Source: Batkoa obscura (Eukaryota > Entomophthoromycota > Entomophthoromycetes > Entomophthorales > Batkoaceae). Taken from it: a stretch of 64,000 bases of DNA. A program made the position numbers and the translations under genes. The stretch spans positions 1,240,001-1,304,000 of the forward strand of contig JASVEC010000009.1 of NCBI GenBank assembly GCA_030770535.1. The letters are read 5' to 3'. The notes beneath the pieces were generated by a model. It was not told the origin of the DNA, made no database searches, and was given only the letters and a program-made list of their open reading frames with translations. Shown piece after piece: positions 47,872 through 59,795 of this stretch; positions within the stretch are counted from its first letter, which is position 1; each line of letters begins with the position of its first letter.

Positions 47872-50800
47872 ATGGAAGAAGATCATTATGATGAATTTGG
47901 TAATTATATTGGACCTGAATTAGATGGGGAAAATTCGGAAGAAGAAGAAGAAATTCAAGATCAAGTTGAAGTTGAAGAAGATGAAGATGAAGAAGATGTA
48001 TTAAAACCATTACAAGAACAAACAGCATTAATGAATTTGGAAGATAGTAAGTTACAAAATCAATCATTTAAAAAAAAAGATAAAGAGTGAAAAGACTAAA
48101 GTGATATCTTTTATTTTATTTTAGTTAAAAATAATGCTATTATACTACATGAAGATAAAGAATATTATCCAAGTGCAAACGAAGTTTATGGTGATGAAGT
48201 TGAAGCTTTAGTACAAGAAGAAGATACAATGGCATTAAATGAGCCTATTGTTGAACCCATTAAGAATAAAAAATATTCTTTATTAGAAACAAATATACCG
48301 GAACTAAGCTTTGATAAAGAGTAAGTTTTATTAAATTAAAATTTAATAATAGTTATAAGACAAAGGAAATATAGATTTATTAATGATTAACTTTTTTTTA
48401 AATTTTAGGTTTTTAATACAAAGTACCAATTATCCAGATATGATTTATAATGTAGCTATTATTGGTAATTTACATAGCGGCAAAAGTACTCTAGTAGATG
48501 CCTTTGTGGAACAAACTCATGCTTTGGATATGGAAGCAGAACATTTGGTAAGCTCTTTATTTTAATTTATATAAAAAGAAAAAGGATTTAATAAAGTAAT
48601 TTTATTTTATTTAAATCAATAGAAACGGTATTGTGATATTCATAATTTAGAAAGAAAAAGAGGATTAAGTTTAAAGTGTAATCCCATTTCATTAGTTTTA
48701 CAAGATTTAAGTGGCAAATCTTCCCTCTTTAATTTTATGGATACTCCAGGTAAATTATTATTATTATTATTACATAATTTATATTTATATTTATATTTAT
48801 ATATATATTAATTTATTATTTATTAGGGCATGTTAATTTCTCTGATGAAGTAAGCGCTTCGTTGAGAATATCGGATGGTGTTGTATTAGTTGTGGATGCA
48901 GTTGAAGGGGTAAATTAGAATATTAAATTACAAAAGCATAATAAAATAACAATTAATATAAAATAATTAGGTGATGATGAATACAGAAAAATTAATAATA
49001 CAAGCGTTAAATAATAATTTAAAAGTGGTATTATTGATTAATAAAATTGATCGTTTAATATTGGAATTAAAATTACCATTAAATGATGCTTATTTTAAAT
49101 TAAGACATACAATTGAAGAAATTAATAGTATTATTAGGTAAGTTATTTAAGAATGTTTTTGAAAGAGATGGGGTTAATAAGGTTTTTTTTATCTAGAAAA
49201 CATAATTTTAATCAAAGATTGTCACCTGAATTAGGCAATGTTTGTTTTGCCGCTAGTAATATGGGTTATTGTTTTACTACTTATTCATTTGCTAAATTAT
49301 ATTCGGATTATTATGGTAATTAATTAATATTATTTTTATTTGATTATTAATATATTATAATTAAGGTGGTATTGATGCTACAGAATTTAGTAAAAGATTA
49401 TGGGGAGATATTTACTTTGAAAAAAAGAGTAGTAAATTCAAAAAATTAACTAATTCAAGTAAATATGACCGTACTTTTATTTCATTTATTTTAGAACCAC
49501 TTTATAAAATTTATACTCAGGTAGAAATTATTAATAGTAATTTATTTATTTATATTTATATTTATTATTAGGTATTAAGTGAAAGTGAAGATATATTAAA
49601 ACAAAATTTATATAAACTCGGCATTCAACTTAAAGCTAAAGAATATAAATTAGATAGTAAAAAAGTGTTAAAATTAGTATTAAATCAATTTTTTGGAAAT
49701 AATAATGGATTAATTGAATCAATCAAACAAAATATATTAACAGCAAAACAAAATAATGTTAATAAAGTAGAGCAATATTATTTAGGAGATAGTAAATCAT
49801 TAAGAACAATAGCAATGAAAAACTGTGATTCAACAGGACCACTAATGATACAAATAACTAAATTATATCCAACTCAAGATGCTACTAAATTTAACGCATT
49901 TGGTAGAATTATGTCTGGATCAATAAGAATTGGACAAGAAGTAAGAGTTTTAGGTGAGAAATATAATATTGATGATGAAGAAGATATGACAATTCAAACA
50001 ATTGAAGGTTTATTTATTTATCAATCAAGATATTTTATTCCAGTTGATAAAATTGGTAGTGGTAATTGGGTTTTGATTTCAGGTATTGATAATACAATTG
50101 TTAAAACAGCTACAATTACTAGTATGGGTACTTATGGTGAAAAAGCTAATATATTTTTACCTTTAAAATATGCTACTCAAGCTACTATGAAAATAGCTAT
50201 TGAACCAGTTAATCCTACCGAATTACCTAAAATGTTAGAAGGATTAAGAAAAATTGAAAAAAGTTATTCAATTGTTAAAACAAAGGTAAATTTAATATAT
50301 ATAGCTATTAGTAGTAATTTTATATTAATAATCTTATTATTATTTAAAATCATTATTTAAAATTAGACTGAAGAATCTGGAGAACATATAATTTTAGGAA
50401 CAGGAGAATTATATTTAGATTGTATATTACATGATTTAAGAAGATTGTATTCTGAAATTGAAATTAAAGTATCCGATCCAGTAGTCAAATTTTGTGAAAC
50501 AGTATCTGAAACTTCATCAATTAAATGTCCAGCTGAAACACCAAATAAAAAGTAAGTTATTATTTTAATTATAATAGAGTAGAATATATAATAATAAATA
50601 TTTAATACCTTGATAATAATAATAATAACTATTATAATAGAAATAAATTTACAGTAATAAGTGAACCATTAGAAGAAAAAATAGTTAAAAGAATAGAGAA
50701 AGGAGAAGTCAATAAAATGAATGATAAACAAATTATCAATTATTTTGAAAAAGAATTTCAATGGGATAAATTAGCTTCACGTTCTATTTGGGCATTTGGA

Positions 50801-51881
50801 CCAGATTTAGAAGCACCAACTAATTTATTTTTAAATGATACCTTACCTAATGAAGTAATATTAAATTTAATTTATATTCTAAAAATCAGAATATTAATTG
50901 ATAACTATTATTATTATTAGGTAGATCAAAAAACATTAAAAATAGTTAAAGATTATGTTAATCAAGGGTTTAAATGGGCTATTAGAGAAGGCCCTTTATG
51001 TGATGAACGTAAGATTTAATATTTAATATTTAAATAATATGAAATTAATTAATTCTCTTTATTAAGCTATTCGTAATGTCAAATTTCGATTATTGGATGC
51101 TACTTTAGCTAATGAAAATATTGCCCGTGGTGCAGGTCAAATTATACCCACTGCAAGAAGAGTGTGTTATTCTGCATTTTTAACAGTAAAGTTTATCTAT
51201 AATACTAATTTTAATCTAAATCAATAATAAATTCAATTAGGCCTCACCAAAATTAATGGAACCTATTTATAGTGTTGAAATTCAAGCACCTGCTGATTGT
51301 GTTCAAGTAATTTATTCAGTTTTAGCTAGAAGAAGGTAATTTTATATTGTTTAATTTTCAAAACTTATTCATCATTAATAATTGATTTAAAATCATATAG
51401 AGGTCATGTGATTTCGGATAATCCAAAAGCGGGCTCCCCATTATATACAATTAAAGCATTATTACCTGTAATGGATGGCAATGGCTTTGAAACGGATTTA
51501 AGAACTCATACTATGGGCCAAGCTTTTTGTCAATTAGATTTTGATTCTTGGCAGGTAAAATTTTTAAATCTATTAACATTAATTTAATTATAAAGTGTTC
51601 ATACTAATACTATTTTAATTCTTAGATTGTTCCAGGAGATCCATTGGATTCAAATATTAAATTAAGGCCTTTAGAACCGGCTAGTGGTACTAGTTTAGCA
51701 AGAGATTTTATGTTAAAATCAAGGCGTAGGAAGGTAATTCGATCTTTTTCTAATTTTATATAAATTTATTGAATGAAAATATTAATTGTATATCTTTTTT
51801 TAGGGATTATCTGAAGATGTTTCAATTACTAAATTCTTTGATGATCCGCTTTTAATTCAGTTGATACAAGGATTGAAATAA
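47872..51881 (+). CDS. SNU114: SNU114 / EFTUD2, U5 snRNP GTPase
   Basis: EF-2-like GTPase of the U5 snRNP that with Prp8 and Brr2 controls spliceosome activation. The start at 47872 gives [17 protein letters not shown], the family hallmark, then an acidic run. About 15 exons follow. G-domain: P-loop [34 protein letters not shown]. Domain II starts at [12 protein letters not shown]. Later marks: [75 protein letters not shown] and [19 protein letters not shown], ending [24 protein letters not shown]-type motif and domain IV are complete. Codons are extremely AT-rich, with many Asn/Ile/Lys substitutions relative to the usual family sequence. Confidence 0.95.
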
Positions 51882-52311
51882 ATAAAAAATGGATTGAAGA
51901 AATGGGACATAAGAAAGCAAATAAAATAAAAAAATTATATAGCTATTAATAAAATATACAAATTTATTTTAAAATGAAATTAGTTTATTTAAAATATAAA
52001 TTAATTTTTAAATTCAATTCTTTTGAGCTTTTTCTTAGATTATTTTAAATATTTAAAAAATAGAAAATTAGAAACTTTGATAGATTTTTTAATGGATTTT
52101 ATCATTAAAAACAAATAACTATTATCAAATGTTATATTTAAGAAAATTAAGCTAATTAAGCTGATAGTAAAAGTTAAAAAAATATACAAAGTTATCTTAA
52201 TAAACATTTTATAAAATTAACTTAAAAACTTATGTAATATTTGTAAAATTTCAATTATTTAAAAAATTTAATTAAACCTGCTTTATATCATTTAAAATAA
52301 TAGAATATATA

Positions 52312-52407
52312 AGGATGTTTTTTTGGTTTTATCACTTTTTCCATTTTTTAAGTGCTATTTGAGTGGAAAAATTGTTAATAAAATCCTAAAACAAAGAAAT
52401 ACATCCC
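52312..52407 (-). mobile_element. Miniature element (GGGGATG family), copy 5
   Basis: 96-base copy from AGGATGTTTTTTTGG to ATACATCCC, with core TTTTAAGTGCTATTTGAGTG. ATAT-rich flanks on both sides. Confidence 0.86.
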
Positions 52408-52638
52408 TATATATATATATTTTAATGACATTGAATTCTATTTTTATATATAGGTTAGTTTAAAAGCTTAGTTTAATTTTTGTCTAATTCAGATTTTTGG
52501 CAAAAATTGTAAATTAAGTATAAAATGCTATAAAATTAGTTACTTTTTTGCTTAATTTTAAAATTATAGTTATAGATAATAATGTAAAAAAAATTATATT
52601 ATTAATAAAGCCTAGATAATTAACTATGATTTATATGG

Positions 52639-53102
52639 TGTGAAATATTGGTTTATTAGCTCTCGAATTGATTATAACACAACAATCACTTAAGTTGCTG
52701 TGTTCCCAAGTTCAAACACAATCAAGTCAGAGTCCCTTATTTTGATTTTCTGCGACAATTTCTAACTTCATATTGCAAACAATATTATCTTCTCGTTTTG
52801 ATATCCATACTTGTTGGAGTATAAAAGAGATTCTTCAACATGATAACTCGAGGCTTTTTTAATTGGATTACTCCCTGATAACGTATCATTAATAAAGTCA
52901 CTAAGTCTTTCTGACAACATCTTACATAGATTTTACGGTAGTATCTTCCATTGTATTTGTTTACATAATTCGTAGCTTATTACGTATTATTTCTATTAAT
53001 TTAAGTCTATCTTAGTTACATAAACTAAGACCGTTCGACCCAAGGCAAGTTAATTAAGCAAGAGTAGCTTTTAACTTCGACCACTAAGTATCAACTTTCA
53101 CA
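52639..53102 (+). mobile_element. Solo LTR-like copy, full length (fossil)
   Basis: 464-base unit with TG...CA ends (TGTGAAATATTGG and CAACTTTCACA). Related copies lie at 56123 (partial, same orientation), 57270 (inverted, another subtype in its outer half) and a short inverted scrap at 53156. No internal region with gag or pol is seen between copies, so it behaves as a solo LTR. No convincing target duplication. Family (gypsy or copia type) cannot be told from the LTR alone. High similarity to the 56123 copy suggests a fairly recent origin. Confidence 0.72.
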
Positions 53103-53155
53103 GTGGTAAAAGTTTTACAGCAAATAAAAATAAAAAACTTTAAATTGATTTTACT

Positions 53156-53202
53156 TTATAAATTACAGTTAATTATAAGGTTGATAAAGCAATATTTCAC
53201 AA
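53156..53202 (-). mobile_element. Inverted scrap of the same LTR end (fossil)
   Basis: About 45 bases matching, in reverse, the TGTGAAATATTGG end of the LTR family (it ends GCAATATTTCACA). Lies 54 bases after the full copy, giving opposed ends. Confidence 0.55.
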
Positions 53203-53224
53203 CTGTTAATAATAAGAACAAATG

Positions 53225-53980
53225 TAATTTTTAAAAAATATATAAAAAACAAAGATATAAAAATAAAAACACAAGGTATTAAAAAGTATTTACATTTTAT
53301 TAAATGTAATAATAAGCTATATTATTATCCAGTATCTGGTAAATAAATAAAAAGTGATATAATTCCAATTAAAGTTATAGAGTTTATAGAAAATAAAAAA
53401 ATTAAAAGATTAACCCCAGCTTATTTTACAAAAATAACAGAAAATTTAAAAGTTTCAATATTTATTAAATAATAGAAATTAATTATTAAATATTAATATT
53501 ATTCAAGCTATTAATAGCTAAGTTAATAAATAATCAAAAAGCAAGTAGCTATAATAATAAATAAAAGCTATTATTATATTGCTTGTATTATATAAGGATA
53601 GTTAATTCTAGTTTTGGGGCTAACCACTCTCTCCCATGCAGCTGCTTATTAACTTAGTGATATATTAATAATGTAATTATAACACTAAAATAAGTTATTT
53701 ATTTGATAGCAAATCTGCAATGTTGGTTATAAAGCAGTTAATAATAAATACTTCTCAATAAAGTTTTATAGTAATATGTATTTATTTATATATTATAACT
53801 TTGATTAATATCAATATATAAGTTATATTAATAAAAGCTTTGCTAATCTGGGAATTTCTATTAAATTTAATAGAAATTCCGCTAACTTATAATATAAATT
53901 ATAAAATAATCTAAAATTGTATCAAGTACTTTTGGTTTTTAATAAGGAATTTATTTTTACAGAATTTTAAGCAAAGTTTT
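53225..53980 (+). repeat. Old dispersed repeat, copy A (unknown element, fossil)
   Basis: AT-rich sequence of about 750 bases with a second copy at about 57195-58285. Shared landmarks include GGTATTAAAAAGTATTTA, TAGTATCTG-like and GTTTATAGAAAAT words, and TACTTTTG...AAAGAATTTATTTTTA near the end. It contains short protein-like remnants too decayed to assign to a family. Copy B has later insertions inside it. Confidence 0.6.
53851..53880. repeat. Perfect 30-base palindrome
   Basis: GGAATTTCTATTAAA followed by its exact reverse complement with no spacer. It could form a cruciform or hairpin. It lies within old repeat copy A. Confidence 0.85.
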
Positions 53981-53994
53981 TAATATTTAAAATA

Positions 53995-54042
53995 TTTAAA
54001 AATTGAATAAAAAAATGAAATCAATTTGGACACCCCCATATA
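53995..54042 (+). mobile_element. Miniature element fragment (GGGGATG family), copy 11
   Basis: Only the ACACCCCCAT end and part of the A-rich arm (AAAAATTGAATAAAAAAATG) are recognisable. Confidence 0.5.
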
Positions 54043-54117
54043 AATTAAATAAATCAACTGTTTATTTAGGTTCCATTACAAGATCCAGGTTTTAACACTT
54101 ATAATATTATCTATCAG

Positions 54118-54270
54118 TACACTCGTAGCTGTGCTTAAACATATTTCTCTTTCTTGACCTTTGTTTAGAAAATTCTGAAAGTAGTTTATCAAATAAAGAT
54201 AAAAAAGATTCGGAATTTACTAAACAAAGGCAAGAAAAGAGAAACATCTTTGAACATAGCTACAAGTGTA
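54118..54270. mobile_element. Fold-back miniature element, second family
   Basis: About 153 bases with arms of about 62 (54118-54178 and 54209-54270) that are inverted copies at roughly 84 percent, around a 30-base loop. Ends read TACACTCGTAGCTGTG and, inverted, TACACTTGTAGCTATG. No coding capacity. Unrelated to the GGGGATG family. Probably a Tc1/mariner-like or other TA-targeting miniature element, by its TA ends only. Confidence 0.7.
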
Positions 54271-54894
54271 ATTGCACCTCGTTAAAATTTATTACAATTT
54301 AATTTTAGCTAACAAATTACCTTTTCAAGTTTTCAATAAAGAAGGAATTGTTATAAATAAAACTTTAACTTAACTAACACTAACACTAGAGAAACATTTT
54401 AAATTTCGTATGTTATAAGTTAAACCATCAACTAGTTAAATTACAATAGATTTAGCCCAAAGTATAACTTGTCAATAGACAAGGTTGCGAATACTAGAAT
54501 TCCTGAATATTGAGAAGACACCTATTATATAATATAATATAATATAAAACTGAGATATTGGTTAAAAGACGGAAATAAAGGGTAAGAATTAATAAAAATA
54601 GAAACCTATAAAGTAATTTTAGAAATTGAGGTGGGATGACTATAAAGGCCTCAATCAAATATACTCAAATGTTCACTTGATAATTATATTTGATAATGAT
54701 TATCAATTACACTGACATTACAAATTTAGAAACATTTCCCAGTATTACTGTTTATCTAAAATCTGTAAGAACTATTAATAACTTAGAATAATTATTTCAT
54801 TTCAATTACTTGGTTCTAATTTTGTAAATAGTTCTTACGATTTCTTTGTAAATTAAAAAGCTACCTCTTTTAATTTATTTTATTTTTAAATGAG
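54271..54894. other. AT-rich flank, no gene seen
   Basis: Between the fold-back and the cysteine-rich gene. An (ATAAT)n run near 54525-54547 and a loose inverted pair (TCTGTAAGAACTATT near 54761, AAATAGTTCTTACGA near 54827) are the only structures noticed. Holds the promoter of the gene at 54895. Confidence 0.45.
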
Positions 54895-55626
54895 ATGCAT
54901 TTAGATTACAGCAATATAAACATACCTAAGATAGTAATCATGCTATTCATATATCGAAGTCAATGGTGGTTAGTATTATTAACATTTTTATACATTGAAA
55001 GGTTTATGTTTATGGCCACTTATATGATTTATAACCCAATGAGTCAAACTTTAACCCAAGGAAAATGTCAATTTTTTATCCCAGTTAATAAGAATACTAA
55101 CTTTGCTTATGTCCTTTCGACCTTAAGACCAAATACTTGCTTTATAGTCAATGAAAATATACCTGGATTTTGTGATGATTATACCTGTTTATTAACCGGA
55201 CATAAGGAAGGTTATCCGATTAAGTCCTACAAATATAGAAAAACGATGTGTTCAAATAATAATGGAACTATATTTAAAATTGATGATAACACCTTCTTAC
55301 CACCAGTATGTGTAGGAAATTGTTATAAAGCTTGTCAAATATCAGGTTGTTGTATATGTGGTGAAAAACATGGGGATTTCTTATCTGGAACAGCTCATGG
55401 TCTTTATCACTTTCCAGTGGGTAAATATTATTATATGAATGAAAAGGCTACTAAGGCTTATTGCACTGCTTTTGCTGAAGAAGAAATTAATGAAGATTTT
55501 GCTGTTGGACTCTTCACTCAAAAAGCTTGTACTAAGGTCCATTATGCTACTTCTGACTGTGGAGTTAAACGAACATATTATGCCTATGGTACCGAACATA
55601 GGATCGTTAAAGATGAAAATCATTAA
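54895..55626 (+). CDS. Cysteine-rich protein with N-terminal hydrophobic segment, in a repeat island
   Basis: 243 residues, intronless. A hydrophobic segment at about residues 24-44 (WWLVLLTFLYIERFMFMATY) could be a signal anchor. Met16 (MLFIYRSQWW) is a plausible alternative start that would make it a signal peptide. The remaining 200 residues hold 14 cysteines in clusters (CVGNCYKACQISGCCICG is the densest) and aromatic-rich stretches (GLYHFPVGKYYYMNE). No family recognised, and no similarity seen to the CW-module proteins. It sits alone between old insertions, with 3 kb of repeat-rich DNA on each side. An extracellular disulfide-rich protein is the best reading; an effector role is only a suggestion from context. 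Confidence 0.78.
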   Translation: MHLDYSNINIPKIVIMLFIYRSQWWLVLLTFLYIERFMFMATYMIYNPMSQTLTQGKCQFFIPVNKNTNFAYVLSTLRPNTCFIVNENIPGFCDDYTCLLTGHKEGYPIKSYKYRKTMCSNNNGTIFKIDDNTFLPPVCVGNCYKACQISGCCICGEKHGDFLSGTAHGLYHFPVGKYYYMNEKATKAYCTAFAEEEINEDFAVGLFTQKACTKVHYATSDCGVKRTYYAYGTEHRIVKDENH

Positions 55627-56122
55627 TTTACTTTGTAAGCACTTGAAGTTAGGCAATTGTTTGCGTTTTCTTCCAGTTTTATAGGTTATTTAATCTTTAA
55701 TATTCATTGTTGAATTAGTATCTTATTATATATAGTAGCCTTGTTATTAAATTTCATTCATTAATTAAGTTAGTAAAACAGTAATATCTTACATATTATT
55801 TTTATTTATAATTAAACTATTTTTATAAGAAAGTTATATTACTACTATTTTCAAGTTAATATTTAGTTTTTATAAATAAATTAAATAAAATAAAGTAAAA
55901 ATCCATTAAATACATAAAATATTATATTTATTGCAATAAATTTGATATTAATTAAAGCATTAATTATTGAAATATAATGCTTCAAAGCCAGATTAAATAA
56001 CTTATTTATATCAGGAATATCTAAATTGGCTTCAGAATTTATTAAAAGTTAATTTTAATTTTAAGTTTTTAAACTTATAAATCTTTAATATGTAATTAAT
56101 TAAATTTAAAAAAGCTTAAAGT
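55627..56122. other. AT-rich 3' flank, no gene seen
   Basis: About 500 bases after the cysteine-rich gene. No coding or repeat structure recognised. Confidence 0.4.
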
Positions 56123-56257
56123 TGTGAAATACTGGTTTATTAGCTCTCGAATTGATTATAACACAACAATCACTTAAGTTGCTGTGTTCCCAAGTTCAAA
56201 CACAATCAAGTCAGAGTCCCTTATTTTGATTTGCTGCGAGAATTTATAACTTCATAT
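56123..56257 (+). mobile_element. Truncated LTR-like copy (fossil)
   Basis: First 132 or so bases of the 52639 LTR family, very similar to that copy. It ends exactly where miniature element copy 6 begins, and the LTR sequence does not resume after it. Confidence 0.75.
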
Positions 56258-56356
56258 GGGGGTGTTTTTTTTGGTTTCATTATTTTTTCCATCTTTTAAG
56301 CGCCATTTGAGCGGAAGGATTGTTAATAAAATTCTTAAACAAAAAAATACATCCCC
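56258..56356 (-). mobile_element. Miniature element (GGGGATG family), copy 6
   Basis: 99-base copy, complete: GGGGGTGTTTTTTTTGGTTT at one end and AAATACATCCCC at the other. Directly abuts the truncated LTR copy. Confidence 0.9.
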
Positions 56357-56623
56357 AAATATTCATCAGATAATATATATATTAAATAAAAGTAGAAAAA
56401 TAATATATAATAAATATTTTAATGATTTAAAAAATAGAGCAGTAGCTAAGTCAACATTTTTTAAATACATATCAAGTAATTTTAAAAATCCAGCAAGAAA
56501 AACGGATTTATATAATATATATGCCTAGTATGCAGTTAAAAAAAAGTTGTTTAAAAAATAAATACAGTAATAAAAAATAAAACAGAGATAGAAAAATCTT
56601 TTAATAAAAAAAAAGTTATATAT
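56357..56623. repeat. Decayed element DNA between miniature copies 6 and 7
   Basis: Short protein-like remnant (KSTFFKYISSNFKNPARKT) in Lys/Asn-rich sequence. Looks like a fragment of an old mobile element of unknown family. Confidence 0.4.
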
Positions 56624-56722
56624 GAGGATGTTTTTTTTGGTTTCATTATTTTTTCCATTTTTTAAGCACTATTTGAGTGGAAAAACTGCTAGTGAAATTC
56701 TTAAACAAAAAAATACATCCCC
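56624..56722 (-). mobile_element. Miniature element (GGGGATG family), copy 7
   Basis: 99-base copy from GAGGATGTTTTTTTTGG to AATACATCCCC. ATAT lies directly outside both ends, possibly a short target duplication. Confidence 0.9.
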
Positions 56723-57063
56723 ATATATTACATAAGTTTTTATTGATACTTAAGAGAATATATTTAATAAAACTATTAAAAAATTAAATAATAAAAGTTG
56801 TATAGTACTTTTAGGCTTTAAACAAAATATAAAAATAAAAATAAAAATAAGACCAGATCTAATAAATTTAAATCATTATAATAAACAAGCTATATTAATA
56901 TTAGGTTTTAGTGTTTTGTATTTAAAAGATGATAAAACAATAGGCAAAGTTTATTTTGATTATTTATCTGAAATATTAAATCATGATTCAGCATATGCAG
57001 GAAATTATTTTAAATCTCAAAAGTTTTTATATTATACATTTAAAGAAATTTATAAAATAAATA
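56723..57063 (+). repeat. Fragment of old mobile-element coding sequence (fossil)
   Basis: About 300 bases with a protein-like stretch that includes KVYFDYLSEILNHDSAYAG at about 56946-57002. It is cut off by miniature copy 8. The composition recalls a transposase fragment, but the family cannot be named. Confidence 0.45.
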
Positions 57064-57160
57064 AGGATGTATTTTTATGTTCAAGGATTTTACGAATAAA
57101 TTTTCTGCTCAAATAGTGCTTAAAAATAAAAAAAGTGATAAAGTCAAAAAAAGCACTCTC
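57064..57160 (+). mobile_element. Miniature element (GGGGATG family), copy 8, diverged
   Basis: 97 bases; AGGATGTATTTTTATG at the left and an eroded GCACTCTC in place of ACACCCCC at the right. More diverged than copies 6, 7 and 9. Confidence 0.78.
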
Positions 57161-57269
57161 AAATAATAGTTTAAATATTGATTTTAATTTTTTTACTAAT
57201 TATTATAAAAAAAATATAAGGTATTAAAAAGTATTTATATTTTATTAAATATAATTTTTTATTATATTA

Positions 57270-57765
57270 TGTGAAAGTTGATACTCAGTGGTCGGAGTTA
57301 AAAGCTACTCTTGCTTAATTAACTTGCCTTGAGTCGAAGGGTCTTAGTTTATGTAACTAAGATAGACTTAAATTAATAGAAATAATACGTAATAAGCTAC
57401 GAATTATGTAAACAAATACAATGGAAGATACTACCGTAAAATCTATATAAGATGTTGTCAGAAAGACTTAATGACTTTATTAATGATACGTTATCAGGGA
57501 GTAATCCAATTAAAAAAGCCTCGAGTTATCATGTTGAAGAATCTCTTTTATACTCCAACAAGTATGGATATCAAAACGAGAAGATAATATTGTTTGCAAT
57601 ATGAAGTTAGAAATTGTCACAGAAAATCAAAACAAGGAACTCTGGATTGATTATACCGCATGGATCACGGTTAAATTGATTACAAGACTACAACTAGTTT
57701 TGTAATCAAGTTAAATCATTATTATCTTATAATTAATCCGAGAGCTGATAAACCAATATTTCATA
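57270..57765 (-). mobile_element. LTR-like copy, inverted, second subtype (fossil)
   Basis: About 496 bases, reverse orientation: begins TGTGAAAGTTGATAC and ends CCAATATTTCATA. The part from 57270 to about 57645 matches the 52639 copy closely; the outer part differs, so it belongs to another subtype. It interrupts old repeat copy B. Confidence 0.72.
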
Positions 57766-58000
57766 ATTACTATCTAGTATCTGATAAATTAAAAAAATTT
57801 AATATAAATCTAATTAAAATTATAAAGTTTATAGAAAATTAAATCAACTATAGTTTATTTTATAAAAATAATTTAAAATTTAAAAGATTTAATATTTATT
57901 AAGCAAGTGAATAGTTTATTGAATAATAAAAATTAATTATTAAATATTAATATTATTTAAATTATTAATAACTAATTTAATAAATAGTTAAAAAGCAAAT

Positions 58001-58097
58001 GAGGATGTATTTTTTTGTTTAAGAATTTTACTAACAATCTTTCCGCTCAAACAACGCTTAAAATGGAAAAAATAATGAAACCAAAAAAAACATCCCC
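58001..58097 (+). mobile_element. Miniature element (GGGGATG family), copy 9
   Basis: 97-base copy: GAGGATGTATTTTTTTG to AAAACATCCCC. AAAT occurs on both sides (CAAAT before, AAAT after), a possible 4-base target duplication. Confidence 0.9.
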
Positions 58098-58285
58098 AAA
58101 TAGTTGTAATAGTAAATAAATATTATAAATTTTCTAATAATAAAATTTTATTAGATAAAACTACTCATAATAATTATTTGTATTAACTTATATATTATTA
58201 TATATTAGATTTTTATTATAAATTTTTGAAACTGTCAGATACTTTTGCTTTTTGATAAAGAATTTATTTTTATAAAATTATTAGC

Positions 58286-58711
58286 TTTTAAATTGGCTAT
58301 TTAATTTAAAATAACCATTTAATAATGTAATGAAATATTTCATAGTAGACAACATAATATTAAAAATAAAATAAAATTTTAAAATTATATATATGAATCA
58401 AAATTGTTTAATGCAATCGCCAACCTTCAATAGTATTTGTTTAATAATTTACTAACAAATATTAATTTTGTTTTCTATAATCTTAATACTATTAAATAGT
58501 GATTTAATAATATAATTTTTATTTATTTGTATTATATTAGATATCATAACTAAAAGTACAAAAAAGTTTAAAGTTTTGAAACTTTTTTGGAACCACTATA
58601 ATTTAATATTTTTAAAGTGATAGTTTATATTTTATTTAAATAAAAGAAAAGTAAACTAAAATAAACATAAAACTTTTATTAAAACATTTAAAATACAAAT
58701 TGAAACAATAA
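58286..58711. other. AT-rich DNA, no gene seen
   Basis: Right edge of the insertion island and 3' flank of CWC24. Nothing recognised. Confidence 0.4.

Positions 58712-59795
<1,084 letters not shown>

Larger units (their letters stand above)
57195..58285 (+). repeat. Old dispersed repeat, copy B, interrupted (fossil)
   Basis: Second copy of the 53225-53980 repeat. It is split by the inverted LTR copy (57270-57765) and by miniature element 9 (58001-58097), so both insertions are younger than the repeat. Confidence 0.6.

Noticed and set aside
56256-56528. 90-residue open frame
   Set aside because: Begins inside miniature element 6, so its first third is element sequence rather than a gene start.
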